This document shows positions 7,202 to 14,700 of a DNA stretch of 16,223 bases, piece after piece; position 1 is the stretch's first letter; every line of letters begins with the position of its first letter. Below the pieces are notes generated by a model. That model saw only the letters and a list, made by a program, of their open reading frames with translations. It searched no databases and was not told where the DNA came from. The stretch spans positions 1 to 16,223 of the forward strand of contig CAITZE010000007.1 in assembly GCA_903896775.1 (NCBI GenBank), in the 5' to 3' direction. Origin of the DNA: an uncultured bacterium. GTDB lineage: Bacteria; Pseudomonadota; Alphaproteobacteria; Rhodospirillales; Rhodospirillaceae. Position numbers and translations under genes: made by a program.

Positions 7202-9004
7202 TTAATCGTCGCTCATCCGTAGTGCGTTGATAAATGCCGACTGCGGAATTTCCACGCGGCCAAACTGCCGCATACGCTTTTTGCCTTCTTTCTGCTTATC
7301 GAGCAGTTTCTTCTTACGCGAGATATCGCCGCCGTAGCATTTCGCGGTGACGTCCTTGCGCAAGGCGCTGATGGTTTCGCGCGCGATGACTTTGCCGCCG
7401 ATAGCCGCCTGAATTGGAATCTTGAACAGGTGGCGCGGAATCAAATCCTTCAAGCGCTCGCAAATCTGGCGTCCGCGATTTTCAGCCTGGCTGCGGTGCG
7501 CCATGAATGACAGCGCATCCACCAAATCTCCGTTCACCAGAATGGTGACCTTGACGAGATCGGACTCACGGTATTCGCCAACCTCGTAGTCGAAGCTGGC
7601 ATAGCCGCGCGACAACGACTTCAAGCGGTCATAAAAATCGAAAACGATTTCGTTGAGCGGCAGGTGGTAAACCACCATGGCGCGGTTGCCGACATAAGTC
7701 AGATCGATTTGCTCGCCGCGGCGGTCGTTGCACAATTTCAAAATCGTGCCGAGATAGTCGTCGGGCACGAGAACGGTGGCTTTCACCCATGGCTCTTCGA
7801 TGCGCGCGATGCGCGTGACTTCGGGCATATCGGCGGGATTGTGCATCTCCTCGATCTGTCCGTCGGTCGTGTGGATGCGATAGACGACGCTGGGCGCGGT
7901 CGTAATGAGATCGAGATTGAATTCGCGCTCCAGGCGCTCCTGGATGATTTCCATGTGCAAAAGGCCCAAGAATCCGCAGCGGAATCCGAACCCGAGCGCT
8001 GCAGAGCTTTCCATGGAGAAATGGAAGCTTGCATCATTAAGCCGCAGTTTTGCGAGGCTTTCGCGCAAGACCTCGAACTGCGCCGCGTCCACGGGGAACA
8101 GGCCACACCACACCACGGGAATGCTAGGCTTGAACCCCGGCAAAGGTTCCGCGGCCGGTCGCGCTTCATCGGTGATGGTATCGCCGACCGAACAATCGGC
8201 CACAGCTTTGATGCCGGCGGTGATGAAACCAAGCTCGCCCGGTTTCAGCTCGGGAATCTCCAGGCGCTTTGGCGTGAACACGCCGACGCGTTCCACGGGG
8301 TAAACGGTGCCCGTGGACATGAACTGGATCTTGGTGCCCTTTTTGATGGAACCGTTTTTCACGCGTACCAGAATCACCACGCCCAAGTAAGCGTCATACC
8401 AGGAATCCACCAGCAGCGCGGTCAAGGGTTCGGCGGCTTCACCCACGGGCGGCGGTAGGCGTGTGACGATGGCTTCCAGAACATCCTTAATGCCGATGCC
8501 GGTCTTGGCCGAAGCCAGTACGGCGTTCGAGGCATCGATGCCGATGACATCTTCAATCTGCTGACGCACGCGCTCGGGCTCGGCGGCCGGAAGATCGACC
8601 TTGTTGAGTACGGGCACAATTTCGTGATTGGAATTGATGGCCTGATAAACGTTGGCAAGCGTCTGCGCCTCAACGCCTTGCGAGGCATCCACCACCAGCA
8701 ACGAGCCTTCGCATGCCGCGAGCGAGCGGCTGACTTCATAAGCAAAATCGACGTGGCCGGGCGTGTCGAGCAGATTGAGCTGATAAGTTTTGCCGTCGTC
8801 GGCTTTGTAGTTCAGGCGCACGGTCTGCGCTTTGATGGTGATGCCGCGTTCCTTCTCGATATCCATAGAATCGAGAACTTGCTCGGTCATCTCGCGCGCC
8901 TGCAGGCCGCCGCAATATTGAATCAACCGATCGGCCAGCGTCGACTTGCCATGGTCGATATGGGCGATGATCGCGAAATTACGGATATGGGAAAGATCGG
9001 TCAT
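7202..9004 (-). CDS. lepA: Elongation factor 4 (LepA), ribosomal back-translocase GTPase
   Basis: This 600-residue protein has the normal LepA length. It binds the ribosome and remodels stalled or mistranslocated complexes using GTP. The GTPase motifs are intact: AHIDHGKS (14-21), RGITI (53-57), DTPGH (80-84), NKVD (134-137) and SAK (165-167). The LepA-specific C-terminal domain ends with KCYGGDISRKKKLLDKQKEG and RMRQFGRVEIPQSAFINAL. The ATG at 9004 is 14 nt after the pheT stop, so lepA is very likely the last gene of the pheST transcript. Nothing looks damaged. Confidence 0.98.
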   Translation of the reverse strand: MTDLSHIRNFAIIAHIDHGKSTLADRLIQYCGGLQAREMTEQVLDSMDIEKERGITIKAQTVRLNYKADDGKTYQLNLLDTPGHVDFAYEVSRSLAACEGSLLVVDASQGVEAQTLANVYQAINSNHEIVPVLNKVDLPAAEPERVRQQIEDVIGIDASNAVLASAKTGIGIKDVLEAIVTRLPPPVGEAAEPLTALLVDSWYDAYLGVVILVRVKNGSIKKGTKIQFMSTGTVYPVERVGVFTPKRLEIPELKPGELGFITAGIKAVADCSVGDTITDEARPAAEPLPGFKPSIPVVWCGLFPVDAAQFEVLRESLAKLRLNDASFHFSMESSAALGFGFRCGFLGLLHMEIIQERLEREFNLDLITTAPSVVYRIHTTDGQIEEMHNPADMPEVTRIARIEEPWVKATVLVPDDYLGTILKLCNDRRGEQIDLTYVGNRAMVVYHLPLNEIVFDFYDRLKSLSRGYASFDYEVGEYRESDLVKVTILVNGDLVDALSFMAHRSQAENRGRQICERLKDLIPRHLFKIPIQAAIGGKVIARETISALRKDVTAKCYGGDISRKKKLLDKQKEGKKRMRQFGRVEIPQSAFINALRMSDD

Positions 9005-9018
9005 ACAACACTAACTTT

Positions 9019-11418
9019 CTAAGCGCGCAATTTGCCGCCACAAGCCTTTTCGACACTGGCGACAATCTTCTTCGCAACACCTTCGATTTGCTCGTCGGTC
9101 AGAGTTGCGTCCTTAGGCTGTAACATCACCGACACCGCCAGCGACTTTTTGCCTTCGCCGACATGCGGACCTTCATAGACGTCGAACAGGCCGATGTCAG
9201 TGATCAGGTCCTTGTCGGTATTGCGCACCGCGCGTAGCAAAGATTCCGCCGCGACCCCGGCGTCCACCACAAAGGCGAAATCACGTTCCACCGGCTGGAA
9301 GTTCGAGGCTTTGAGCAGCGGGCGGGCAGACCCGACTTTGGCCTTCTTGGGCTGGGGCAGGCGGTCGAGGAAAACCTCGCAGGCGACCATGGGGCCTTTA
9401 ACATCCAAAGCAGTAAGAACGCCCGGATGTAGCTCACCGAAAGCGGCCAAAACCTGGTTTCCCAGCTTCAGAACGCCGGAACGGCCCGGGTGGTACCAAT
9501 TTGGCGCTTCTTTGAAGGTTTGGAGGCTGGAAACCGGGGTGCCGGCGGCCTCCAGGGCGGCCAGGGCATCAGCTTTGGCATCCAGAGCATCCACAGCCCG
9601 GCGCGTTCCGGCCCAATGGCGGGCCGTCGTATGCCCGGATCGCAGGGTCGCAGCCACTGAGGTCTGCTGACCGGGTTTGGTACCTTCGAATCGGGGACCG
9701 ACTTCAAACAGCGCGCAATCGTTCATGCCGCGGGCGGCGTTGCGTCCGGCGGCTGCGGCGAGGTTAGGAATCAGCGAGGGACGCATGGCGTCGAGGTCGG
9801 AGCTGATCGGGTTGGCCAGCGTCACCAGTGGCAGATCGCCGCGGAACAGATTTGCCTGCGCGCTGGGCAGGAAGGCCCAGGTGGTGGTCTCGTTGAGGCC
9901 GCGCACGGCTAAACTCCGGCGCGTGAAAGCCATCTGACGCTGCTGCGCCGTCAATGCAACCTTAGGCATAGGCGCGCGCGGCAATGGCGTCGGCGGAATA
10001 TTGTCATAGCCGTGGATGCGCAAAACCTCCTCGACCAGATCCTGCCAACCTTCCACATCGGCGCGCCACGATGGCGGCGTCACAGCCCAAGCATCGCCGC
10101 TGCCGGCGACGACAAAACCAAGACGCTCCAGAATCGCTTTGATGTCGGCGGCGGGAAGTTCCACACCGCCGAGCGATTTTACGCGTGCTGGATTGAAAGC
10201 AATCATGCGCACGTGGTTGGGCGCCGCTCCGCCGAGAACCATGCTCGACGCCTCGCCACCGCAGATTTCCAAAATCATGCGCGTGGCGATTTCAGCGCCC
10301 GTCACCGACGAGGCCGGATCGACGCCGCGCTCGAAGCAATAGCGCGCATCGGAATTGATCAGAAGTTTGCGCCCTGTTGCGGCGATGTTGAGCGGATCGA
10401 AAAGCGCCGATTCCAGAAACACTGTTGTCGTGGTTTCGGAAACACTGGTCGGTTCTCCGCCCATGATGCCGGCGATGCCTTGCGCGCCGGCTTCATCGGC
10501 GATCACCACCATACTGGGATCAAGCGTGTAGGTTTTGCCGTTGAGCGCCGCGAGGGCTTCGCCGGGCGTCGCAAGCCGCGGGCCCACATCGCCGTTGAGC
10601 TTGGCGTCGTCGAAGGCGTGTAAGGGGCGGCCCAGATCAATCGTCAGATATTGCGTGATATCGACCAACGCCGACACCGGCCGCAGCCCAATCGCGTTCA
10701 AGCGATCCTTCAGCCACTTCGGGCTCTCAGGATTCTTCACGCCACGGATCGTGCGTCCGACAAATTGCGGGCAGAGTTTCTCGTCGCCACCCAATAGGCG
10801 CATCTTCACTTTGCGCGGGCTCTCGAATTTGCCCGGCACGGCGGCGCTATTGATGGGCTTCAGCTTACCCAAACCCGCCGCCGCGAGATCGCGCGCTATG
10901 CCGTAAACGCCGAGTGCGTCGACACGGTTGGGCGTGAGATTGATTTCAATCACGGGATCGAAGTTGAGCACTTGCGTGATCGGCGCGCCGACCGGCGCAT
11001 CAGCCGGCAGTTCGATGATACCATCGCCTTCAAGCGGCAATTTCAACTCGCCGGCCGAACACAGCATGCCTTGACTTTCGACGCCGCGAATGGCGCCCTT
11101 CTTCAACACGTCGCCGGTGGCGGGAATGGTCACGCCGGGGCGCGCGAGTACAACCTTCAGGCCGCTGCGCGCATTGGGCGCGCCGCAAACCACTTGCAAG
11201 GTTTCGGTGCCTGTCTCAACCGTGCATAAGCGCAAACGGTCGGCATTGGGATGCTGTTTGGCTTCCGCGATATGGGCAACGATGAAGCTTTCCAATCCCG
11301 CTGCGGGATTGGTGACGCTTTCGACCTCAAGCCCTGTGGATGTCAGCTTGGCGCTGATCTCATCGAGCGAGGCTTGTGTATCGAGATGGTCCTTAAGCCA
11401 GGACAGCGTGAACTTCAT
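9019..11418 (-). CDS. pheT: Phenylalanyl-tRNA synthetase beta subunit
   Basis: This 799-residue protein is the large subunit of the alpha2-beta2 PheRS that charges tRNA-Phe. The start chosen is MKFTLSWLKDHL at 11418, the conserved N-terminus. A longer ORF reaches 11454, but it would run into the ASCH gene and the family does not have those 12 residues. Domains in order: EMAP/OB-type tRNA-binding domain (about 40-150, VAHIAEAKQHPNADRLRLCT), B3/B4 editing region (about 210-380), B5 domain (about 400-475, ending near DLVEEVLRIHGYDNIP), a synthetase-like core, and the C-terminal FDX-ACB domain (about 705-799, FQPVERDFAFVVD onward). GAGG lies a few bases upstream of the ATG. It is spaced 10 nt from the ASCH gene and 14 nt from lepA. 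Confidence 0.97.
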   Translation of the reverse strand: MKFTLSWLKDHLDTQASLDEISAKLTSTGLEVESVTNPAAGLESFIVAHIAEAKQHPNADRLRLCTVETGTETLQVVCGAPNARSGLKVVLARPGVTIPATGDVLKKGAIRGVESQGMLCSAGELKLPLEGDGIIELPADAPVGAPITQVLNFDPVIEINLTPNRVDALGVYGIARDLAAAGLGKLKPINSAAVPGKFESPRKVKMRLLGGDEKLCPQFVGRTIRGVKNPESPKWLKDRLNAIGLRPVSALVDITQYLTIDLGRPLHAFDDAKLNGDVGPRLATPGEALAALNGKTYTLDPSMVVIADEAGAQGIAGIMGGEPTSVSETTTTVFLESALFDPLNIAATGRKLLINSDARYCFERGVDPASSVTGAEIATRMILEICGGEASSMVLGGAAPNHVRMIAFNPARVKSLGGVELPAADIKAILERLGFVVAGSGDAWAVTPPSWRADVEGWQDLVEEVLRIHGYDNIPPTPLPRAPMPKVALTAQQRQMAFTRRSLAVRGLNETTTWAFLPSAQANLFRGDLPLVTLANPISSDLDAMRPSLIPNLAAAAGRNAARGMNDCALFEVGPRFEGTKPGQQTSVAATLRSGHTTARHWAGTRRAVDALDAKADALAALEAAGTPVSSLQTFKEAPNWYHPGRSGVLKLGNQVLAAFGELHPGVLTALDVKGPMVACEVFLDRLPQPKKAKVGSARPLLKASNFQPVERDFAFVVDAGVAAESLLRAVRNTDKDLITDIGLFDVYEGPHVGEGKKSLAVSVMLQPKDATLTDEQIEGVAKKIVASVEKACGGKLRA

Positions 11419-11428
11419 GCGGAGGTCC

Positions 11429-11866
11429 TCAAGGTGCGACTCTCCGGAACTCAAGACGTTCGATGACGCGGAAGTGCTGGCATAACAAAAGCATGTCGGG
11501 TGCGAAGTAACCCTCGCGCGTAAAGGTCGCCTCGCGGGTCTTTAGCCAGTGCTTTAGCGACAAATCGCCTTCGCCCTCGGCGTGGGCGAATTTGGCATCG
11601 ATTTCTTCAAAGGGTGCGACTTCAACTTCCGTGAATTCAATCACGCAACGTGGGCGGCCGCTGCCATCCAGAAGAACGCTGCGGTCGCCCTCCTCCGGTG
11701 CGGGTTCATCTTCGAACTGATAAAGCGCATTGCTGATGGCGGTCTTTTTACCGTCCAGCACCAACGTGCAAAGCGCGTCGGCTTCTTCTTTGGTGTGACC
11801 CAACGCCCATTGCGGCAGATGGGCATAAACCGGCGGCACCGGTGCTTTCGGCGGGGCTTTACTCAT
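11429..11866 (-). CDS. ASCH-domain (PUA-like) protein encoded between pheS and pheT
   Basis: The protein has 145 residues from MSKAPPKAPVPPVYAHLPQW. ASCH domains have a PUA-like beta-barrel fold and are predicted to bind RNA. The family features are VLDGKKTAISNAL (37-48), the acidic-Gly turn PAPEEGDRSVLLDGSGRPRCVIEF, the segment FEEIDAKFAHAEGEGDLSLKHWL, and a C-terminal LLLCQHFRVIE strand. The start at 11866 is chosen because its ATG overlaps the pheS stop as ATGA, a coupled arrangement. A longer ORF to 11929 would lie inside pheS. Only 10 nt separate it from pheT, so it is co-transcribed with both synthetase subunits. A role in tRNA or translation is suggested by position only, and no substrate is known to me. 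Confidence 0.88.
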   Translation of the reverse strand: MSKAPPKAPVPPVYAHLPQWALGHTKEEADALCTLVLDGKKTAISNALYQFEDEPAPEEGDRSVLLDGSGRPRCVIEFTEVEVAPFEEIDAKFAHAEGEGDLSLKHWLKTREATFTREGYFAPDMLLLCQHFRVIERLEFRRVAP

Positions 11867-12945
11867 CGCGTCAATCCTCCGGTTACGCTCGGGATATCGA
11901 GAGCGGCGAAGCCGTAGTGCCTCAGCCACCTGAGATCGGATTCGAAGAATGTGCGCAGATCGGGGATGCCGTACTTCAGCATGGCGATGCGCTCGATGCC
12001 CATGCCGGCGGCAAAGCCCTGATAAACGTCGGGATCAAGGCCGCAAGCGCGCAGCACATTTGGATGCACCATGCCGCAGCCAAGGATTTCCAGCCAATCG
12101 CCGTAGTTGCCGATCTTGAGTTCGCCGCCTTTGCGCGAACAGCCGATATCCATTTCCGCCGACGGTTCGGTGAAGGGGAAGAACGAGGGCCGAAAACGCG
12201 TCGTCAAATCATCGACGCCAAAATAGGTGCGCACAAATTCCTGCAAGCACCCACGCAGGTGGCTCATGTTGGTAGCCGTGTCGATAACCAACAACTCGAC
12301 CTGATGGAACATCGGCGTGTGAGTCATGTCGTAGTCGCAGCGATAGGTCCGCCCCGGTATGATCACGCGGATCGGCGGCTTCCGGCTCATCATGGTGCGG
12401 ATCTGCACGGGCGATGTATGTGTGCGCAGCAGGTATCGCTGCCCATCTTCCGCCGTGGGAAGGAAAAACGTGTCGTGCATCTCGCGCGCCGGATGGCCGG
12501 GCGGGAAATTCAGCGCCGTGAAATTGTGGAAGTCGTCTTCGATGTCGGGCCCGTCGGCGATCTCGAAACCCATCTGCGCGAAAATCGCAGCCACTTCGTC
12601 CATGGTCTGGCTGATGGGATGCAATGTCCCCTTGGTCTCGGGGCGCACCGGCAAGGTGACGTCCATGCTTTCGCTGGCCAGGCGTGCTTCAAGCGCCGCG
12701 GCCTCAAGAACCGCCTTGCGGGATTCAAGAGCGGCGGCAACTTCGTCTTTCACGACGTTGATTTGCTGGCCGAAAGCTCTGCGTTCTTCGGGCGCCATGG
12801 CGCCCAGGTCTTTCATCAACCCGGTGATGCTGCCCTTCTTGCCGAGGGCAGAGACGCGCAAGGCTTCGATGGCCGCGATATCGGGCGCGGCAGTGCAATC
12901 GGCCAGGATCTGATCGCGTAGCGTCGTGAGAGTGGTGTTGGTCAT
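11863..12945 (-). CDS. pheS: Phenylalanyl-tRNA synthetase alpha subunit
   Basis: This 360-residue class II catalytic subunit activates Phe with ATP. The N-terminal coiled coil (about 1-95) contacts tRNA. Motif 1 is near HPISQTMDEVAAIF (109-122). Motif 2 is GRTYRCDYDMTHTPMFHQVE (198-217), and FRPSFFPFTEPSAEMDI (251-267) forms part of the Phe pocket. Motif 3 is GFAAGMGIERIAMLKYGIPD (310-329). Length and all motifs are normal. The gene follows rplT after 132 nt and its stop overlaps the ATG of the ASCH gene. A strong ribosome binding site is not obvious before ATG 12945. Confidence 0.98.
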   Translation of the reverse strand: MTNTTLTTLRDQILADCTAAPDIAAIEALRVSALGKKGSITGLMKDLGAMAPEERRAFGQQINVVKDEVAAALESRKAVLEAAALEARLASESMDVTLPVRPETKGTLHPISQTMDEVAAIFAQMGFEIADGPDIEDDFHNFTALNFPPGHPAREMHDTFFLPTAEDGQRYLLRTHTSPVQIRTMMSRKPPIRVIIPGRTYRCDYDMTHTPMFHQVELLVIDTATNMSHLRGCLQEFVRTYFGVDDLTTRFRPSFFPFTEPSAEMDIGCSRKGGELKIGNYGDWLEILGCGMVHPNVLRACGLDPDVYQGFAAGMGIERIAMLKYGIPDLRTFFESDLRWLRHYGFAALDIPSVTGGLTR

Positions 12946-12964
12946 AAGGTGGCTCGTTTACGCC

Positions 12965-13012
12965 ATCGTCGGTCGAAAATGTCGTCGTTCAAAGGTATCG
13001 TCGTTCGAACAT
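12965..13012 (-). repeat. Three tandem 16-bp imperfect repeats in the rplT-pheS spacer
   Basis: On the plus strand the units are ATCGTCGGTCGAAAAT (12965-12980), GTCGTCGTTCAAAGGT (12981-12996) and ATCGTCGTTCGAACAT (12997-13012). They abut exactly, sharing a TCGTCG core and a TTC-A-A pattern. They lie 20 nt before the pheS start codon (reading the minus strand) and 1 nt after a strong hairpin. They could be a protein-binding array or RNA leader element, and the role is unknown. Confidence 0.6.
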
Positions 13013-13013
13013 A

Positions 13014-13047
13014 GCAAAGGGGCTGCCTGGGAAGGCGGCCCCTTTGC
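13014..13047 (-). terminator. Strong hairpin between rplT and pheS, possible partial terminator or attenuator
   Basis: GCAAAGGGGC (13014-13023) pairs with GCCCCTTTGC (13038-13047) over 10 bp, and GCC/GGC extends the stem beyond one T-G mismatch to a 6-nt loop. On the transcribed minus strand the 3' arm ends CCCCTTTGCTATG, so the U tract is only three bases. It may lower readthrough from ribosomal protein genes into pheST, or mark an RNA processing point. Confidence 0.55.
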
Positions 13048-13077
13048 CTACGCTATTCGCGGGAATCGACGAGAAGC

Positions 13078-13434
13078 TTAACCGAGCGCGGCTTGGGCCT
13101 GCTTCACCAGGTTGGCGAAGGTTTCGGGCTCCTTCAAGGCGATGTCGGCAAGAACCTTACGGTCCAGCTCGACCCCAGCCTTCTTGAGCCCGTCGATAAA
13201 TCGGGAGTAGGTCAACCCAAAGGCGCGCGTGCCGGCGTTGATGCGCTGAATCCAAAGCGAGCGATAATCGCGCTTCTTCAGACGGCGCGCATCGTAAGCA
13301 TGCTGCAGGCCTTTTTGCAGACGGTGGCTGGCGGTCTTGTAAGCCTTCGAGTGACGGCCTCTGTAGCCTTTGGTCTGGCTAAGGACTTTCTTGTGGCGGG
13401 CGTGTTTGGTTACGCCGCGTTTTACGCGTGACAT
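13078..13434 (-). CDS. rplT: 50S ribosomal protein L20
   Basis: This 118-residue protein is the standard length. It binds 23S rRNA early in large-subunit assembly, and in enterobacteria it represses its own operon. The conserved N-terminus MSRVKRGVTKHARHKKVL is basic, followed by GRHSKAYKTASHRLQKGLQH, DARRLKKRDYRSLWIQRINA and FIDGLKKAGVELDRKVLADI. GGAG lies 8-12 nt before the ATG. It follows rpmI after 27 nt. Confidence 0.98.
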   Translation of the reverse strand: MSRVKRGVTKHARHKKVLSQTKGYRGRHSKAYKTASHRLQKGLQHAYDARRLKKRDYRSLWIQRINAGTRAFGLTYSRFIDGLKKAGVELDRKVLADIALKEPETFANLVKQAQAALG

Positions 13435-13461
13435 GTGTGTGCTCCGTGATCGGTTTTAAGA

Positions 13462-13662
13462 TCAGCCGTAAGGCAGGAAATTGCGTTTAACGATGATGCC
13501 GTCGGGCTTGGCCAAAGCAGCCGTGCGACGGTTCTGACGTTTCGCTTTTTTGGACTTGGAGATCAGGCGGTGGCGCTTGTGGGCGGCGCCAGCCATCACT
13601 TTTCCTGTACCGGTTATCTTGAACCGCTTTTTGGCGGCACTTTTGGTCTTCATCTTGGGCAT
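13462..13662 (-). CDS. rpmI: 50S ribosomal protein L35
   Basis: This 66-residue basic protein is the usual L35 length. It has the family start MPKMKTKSAAKKRFKITGTG, the block KVMAGAAHKRHRLISKSKKAK and the end VKRNFLPYG. AAAGGA just upstream of the ATG is a good ribosome binding site. It is the first gene after the predicted promoter at 13827-13855 and is normally preceded by infC. Here infC is separated from it by the doxX gene. Confidence 0.98.
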   Translation of the reverse strand: MPKMKTKSAAKKRFKITGTGKVMAGAAHKRHRLISKSKKAKRQNRRTAALAKPDGIIVKRNFLPYG

Positions 13663-13820
13663 TTCAACGTCCTTTCATTAAGCATGACGGTTTTTGAGCC
13701 CGGCCGGAGGCATGCCCTAAAAGTCTGAAAGTATTGACTTTTCTCGCCTTTTAGCCGGTGGACCCGGAATAAATTCCGGCCCCTGTTTCGCTGACCCGGA
13801 CAAGCTCCGGACGTCAGGAA
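13663..13820 (-). promoter_or_regulatory. Structured 5' leader of the rpmI-rplT-pheS operon with alternative hairpins
   Basis: From the predicted start point near 13820 down to rpmI there are about 158 nt without a gene. Reading the minus strand, the first hairpin has arms covering 13791-13800 and 13806-13817 (10 bp with a 2-nt bulge), and the second is CCGGAA-TAAA-TTCCGG at 13764-13779. Then CTAAAAG (13754-13748) and AAAAGTC (13742-13736) can each pair with the same GACTTTTAG (13725-13717), so only one stem can form at a time. This is the kind of layout expected of a ribosomal-protein leader or attenuator. No function is demonstrated. Confidence 0.4.
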
Positions 13821-13826
13821 GGCGCG

Positions 13827-13855
13827 CTTATACCTGCGGAACCCTGCATTTGCAA
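13827..13855 (-). promoter_or_regulatory. Sigma70-like promoter for the rpmI-rplT-pheS-ASCH-pheT-lepA operon
   Basis: On the minus strand a -35 element TTGCAA (13855-13850) is followed by a 17-nt spacer and a -10 element TATAAG (13832-13827), five of six bases to TATAAT. It lies between doxX and rpmI and points at rpmI, so the ribosomal and PheRS genes need not depend on transcription from infC. Confidence 0.65.
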
Positions 13856-13898
13856 GGTAAGGCGGGCGGGCCCCATACCCATCCTTCCAAAAGGGGTA

Positions 13899-14315
13899 TT
13901 AAACGCCGGCCTTCTTGCGGGCAATCACCGCATCCAGACTCCACGGGCCGGGACCTGCGAAGAAGAAGTAGAAAAACACAAAGCAGAACAGAATCGCGAA
14001 GTCGCCCATGTTGTTGATGGGATAAAAATCGCGTGGGGCATGGAAAGTAAAATACGCCACGGCCATTTCGCCGCTGATGATGAAAGCCACACAACGTGTG
14101 AACAGGCCGAGCCCCAGGAGAGCCCCGCCCACGAACTCCACAATGCCGCCGACAAACATCATCATCGGCAGGGGGTGTGGCATCGGATGTGCGGCCGGTG
14201 GAAAATCAAACAGCTTTTGTGTGCCGTGCTCGATGAACATCAAGGCCGCCACGATGCGTAAAACGCTGAGAACACGCGGCGCCCATGCGGTTTGAAAGGC
14301 TGCGAGCTTCGACAT
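13899..14315 (-). CDS. DoxX-family inner-membrane protein
   Basis: This is a 138-residue protein with four predicted membrane helices: VLSVLRIVAALMFIEHGTQKL, MMMFVGGIVEFVGGALLGLG, CVAFIISGEMAVAYFTFHA and GDFAILFCFVFFYFFFAGPG. The motifs RIVAALMFIEHGTQKLF and GGIVEFVGGALLGLGLFTR are typical of DoxX/YqjF-like proteins, some of which are tied to quinone or thiosulfate metabolism or to redox stress. The start MSKLAAF at 14315 has AGGAGAG (14327-14321) five nt upstream, so the longer in-frame ORF to 14360 is rejected because it runs through a terminator hairpin. The gene stands between infC and rpmI, which are usually adjacent. A sulfur-related link to the sulfite dehydrogenase region is speculative. 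Confidence 0.88.
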   Translation of the reverse strand: MSKLAAFQTAWAPRVLSVLRIVAALMFIEHGTQKLFDFPPAAHPMPHPLPMMMFVGGIVEFVGGALLGLGLFTRCVAFIISGEMAVAYFTFHAPRDFYPINNMGDFAILFCFVFFYFFFAGPGPWSLDAVIARKKAGV

Positions 14316-14334
14316 TAGTACTCTCCTAAAACAA

Positions 14335-14362
14335 CTTTGGAGACTCTCGCGAGTCTCCAAAG
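14335..14362 (-). terminator. Intrinsic terminator after the infC-derived segment
   Basis: CTTTGGAGACTC (14335-14346) and GAGTCTCCAAAG (14351-14362) form a perfect 12-bp stem. On the minus strand the loop reads GCGA, a GNRA tetraloop, and TTGTTTT follows. It lies 32 nt after the IF-3 stop and separates it from doxX. Confidence 0.88.
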
Positions 14363-14394
14363 CAATTTCCAGTCACAATGATGTTTGGGGGCCG

Positions 14395-14700
14395 TTATTT
14401 CGGCGCCACAACCATCACAATCTGGCGACCTTCGGAACGTGGTTCCTGCTCGACTTTAGCGTCGGTTTCAAAGTCGGCCTTCACGCGTGCAAGAAGCTGG
14501 TGTCCCAGTGCCATATGCGCCATTTCGCGGCCGCGGAAGCGCAAGGTGACTTTCACCTTATCGCCTTCTTCGAGGAAGCGTTTCATGGCGCGCATTTTCA
14601 CATCGTAATCGTGATCGTCAATGTTCGGGCGCAGCTTGATCTCTTTGACTTCGATGACCTTCTGCTTTTTGCGCGCTTCGTTCTTACGCTTTTGTTCCTC
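14395..14700 (-). pseudogene. infC: 3' portion of infC (IF-3 C-terminal domain) within the chimeric ORF
   Basis: These 101 codons encode the whole IF-3C fold and the end of the inter-domain linker. An intact bacterial IF-3 is about 170-180 residues, so roughly 75 N-terminal residues are missing. The linkage to rpmI, rplT and pheST is the expected genomic place for infC, so this half belongs to the left part of the window and the dioxygenase half is the foreign one. No ATG, GTG, TTG or ATT start with a good ribosome binding site was seen near 14700 that would give IF-3C alone. Confidence 0.75.

Noticed and set aside
7664..8458. 264-codon plus-strand ORF inside lepA
   Set aside because: It is a shadow of lepA, with composition rich in His, Arg and Gln as usual for antisense frames.
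11842..12921. 359-codon ORF antisense to pheS
   Set aside because: It mirrors a fully conserved synthetase gene, has no ribosome binding site or recognisable domain, and is a high-GC shadow.
12965..13012. Short tandem repeats considered as a CRISPR array
   Set aside because: The 16-bp units abut with no spacers, there are only three, and no cas gene is present.
12989..13012. MFERRYL mini-ORF considered as a pheM-type leader peptide
   Set aside because: It has only one Phe codon, and no terminator hairpin with a U tract follows it before pheS, so a Phe attenuator is not supported.
13764..13817. Pair of palindromes with GACCCGGA flanks considered as a mobile REP-type element
   Set aside because: Only two partial copies are seen, both in one leader. 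Without genome-wide copies they fit better as RNA hairpins.
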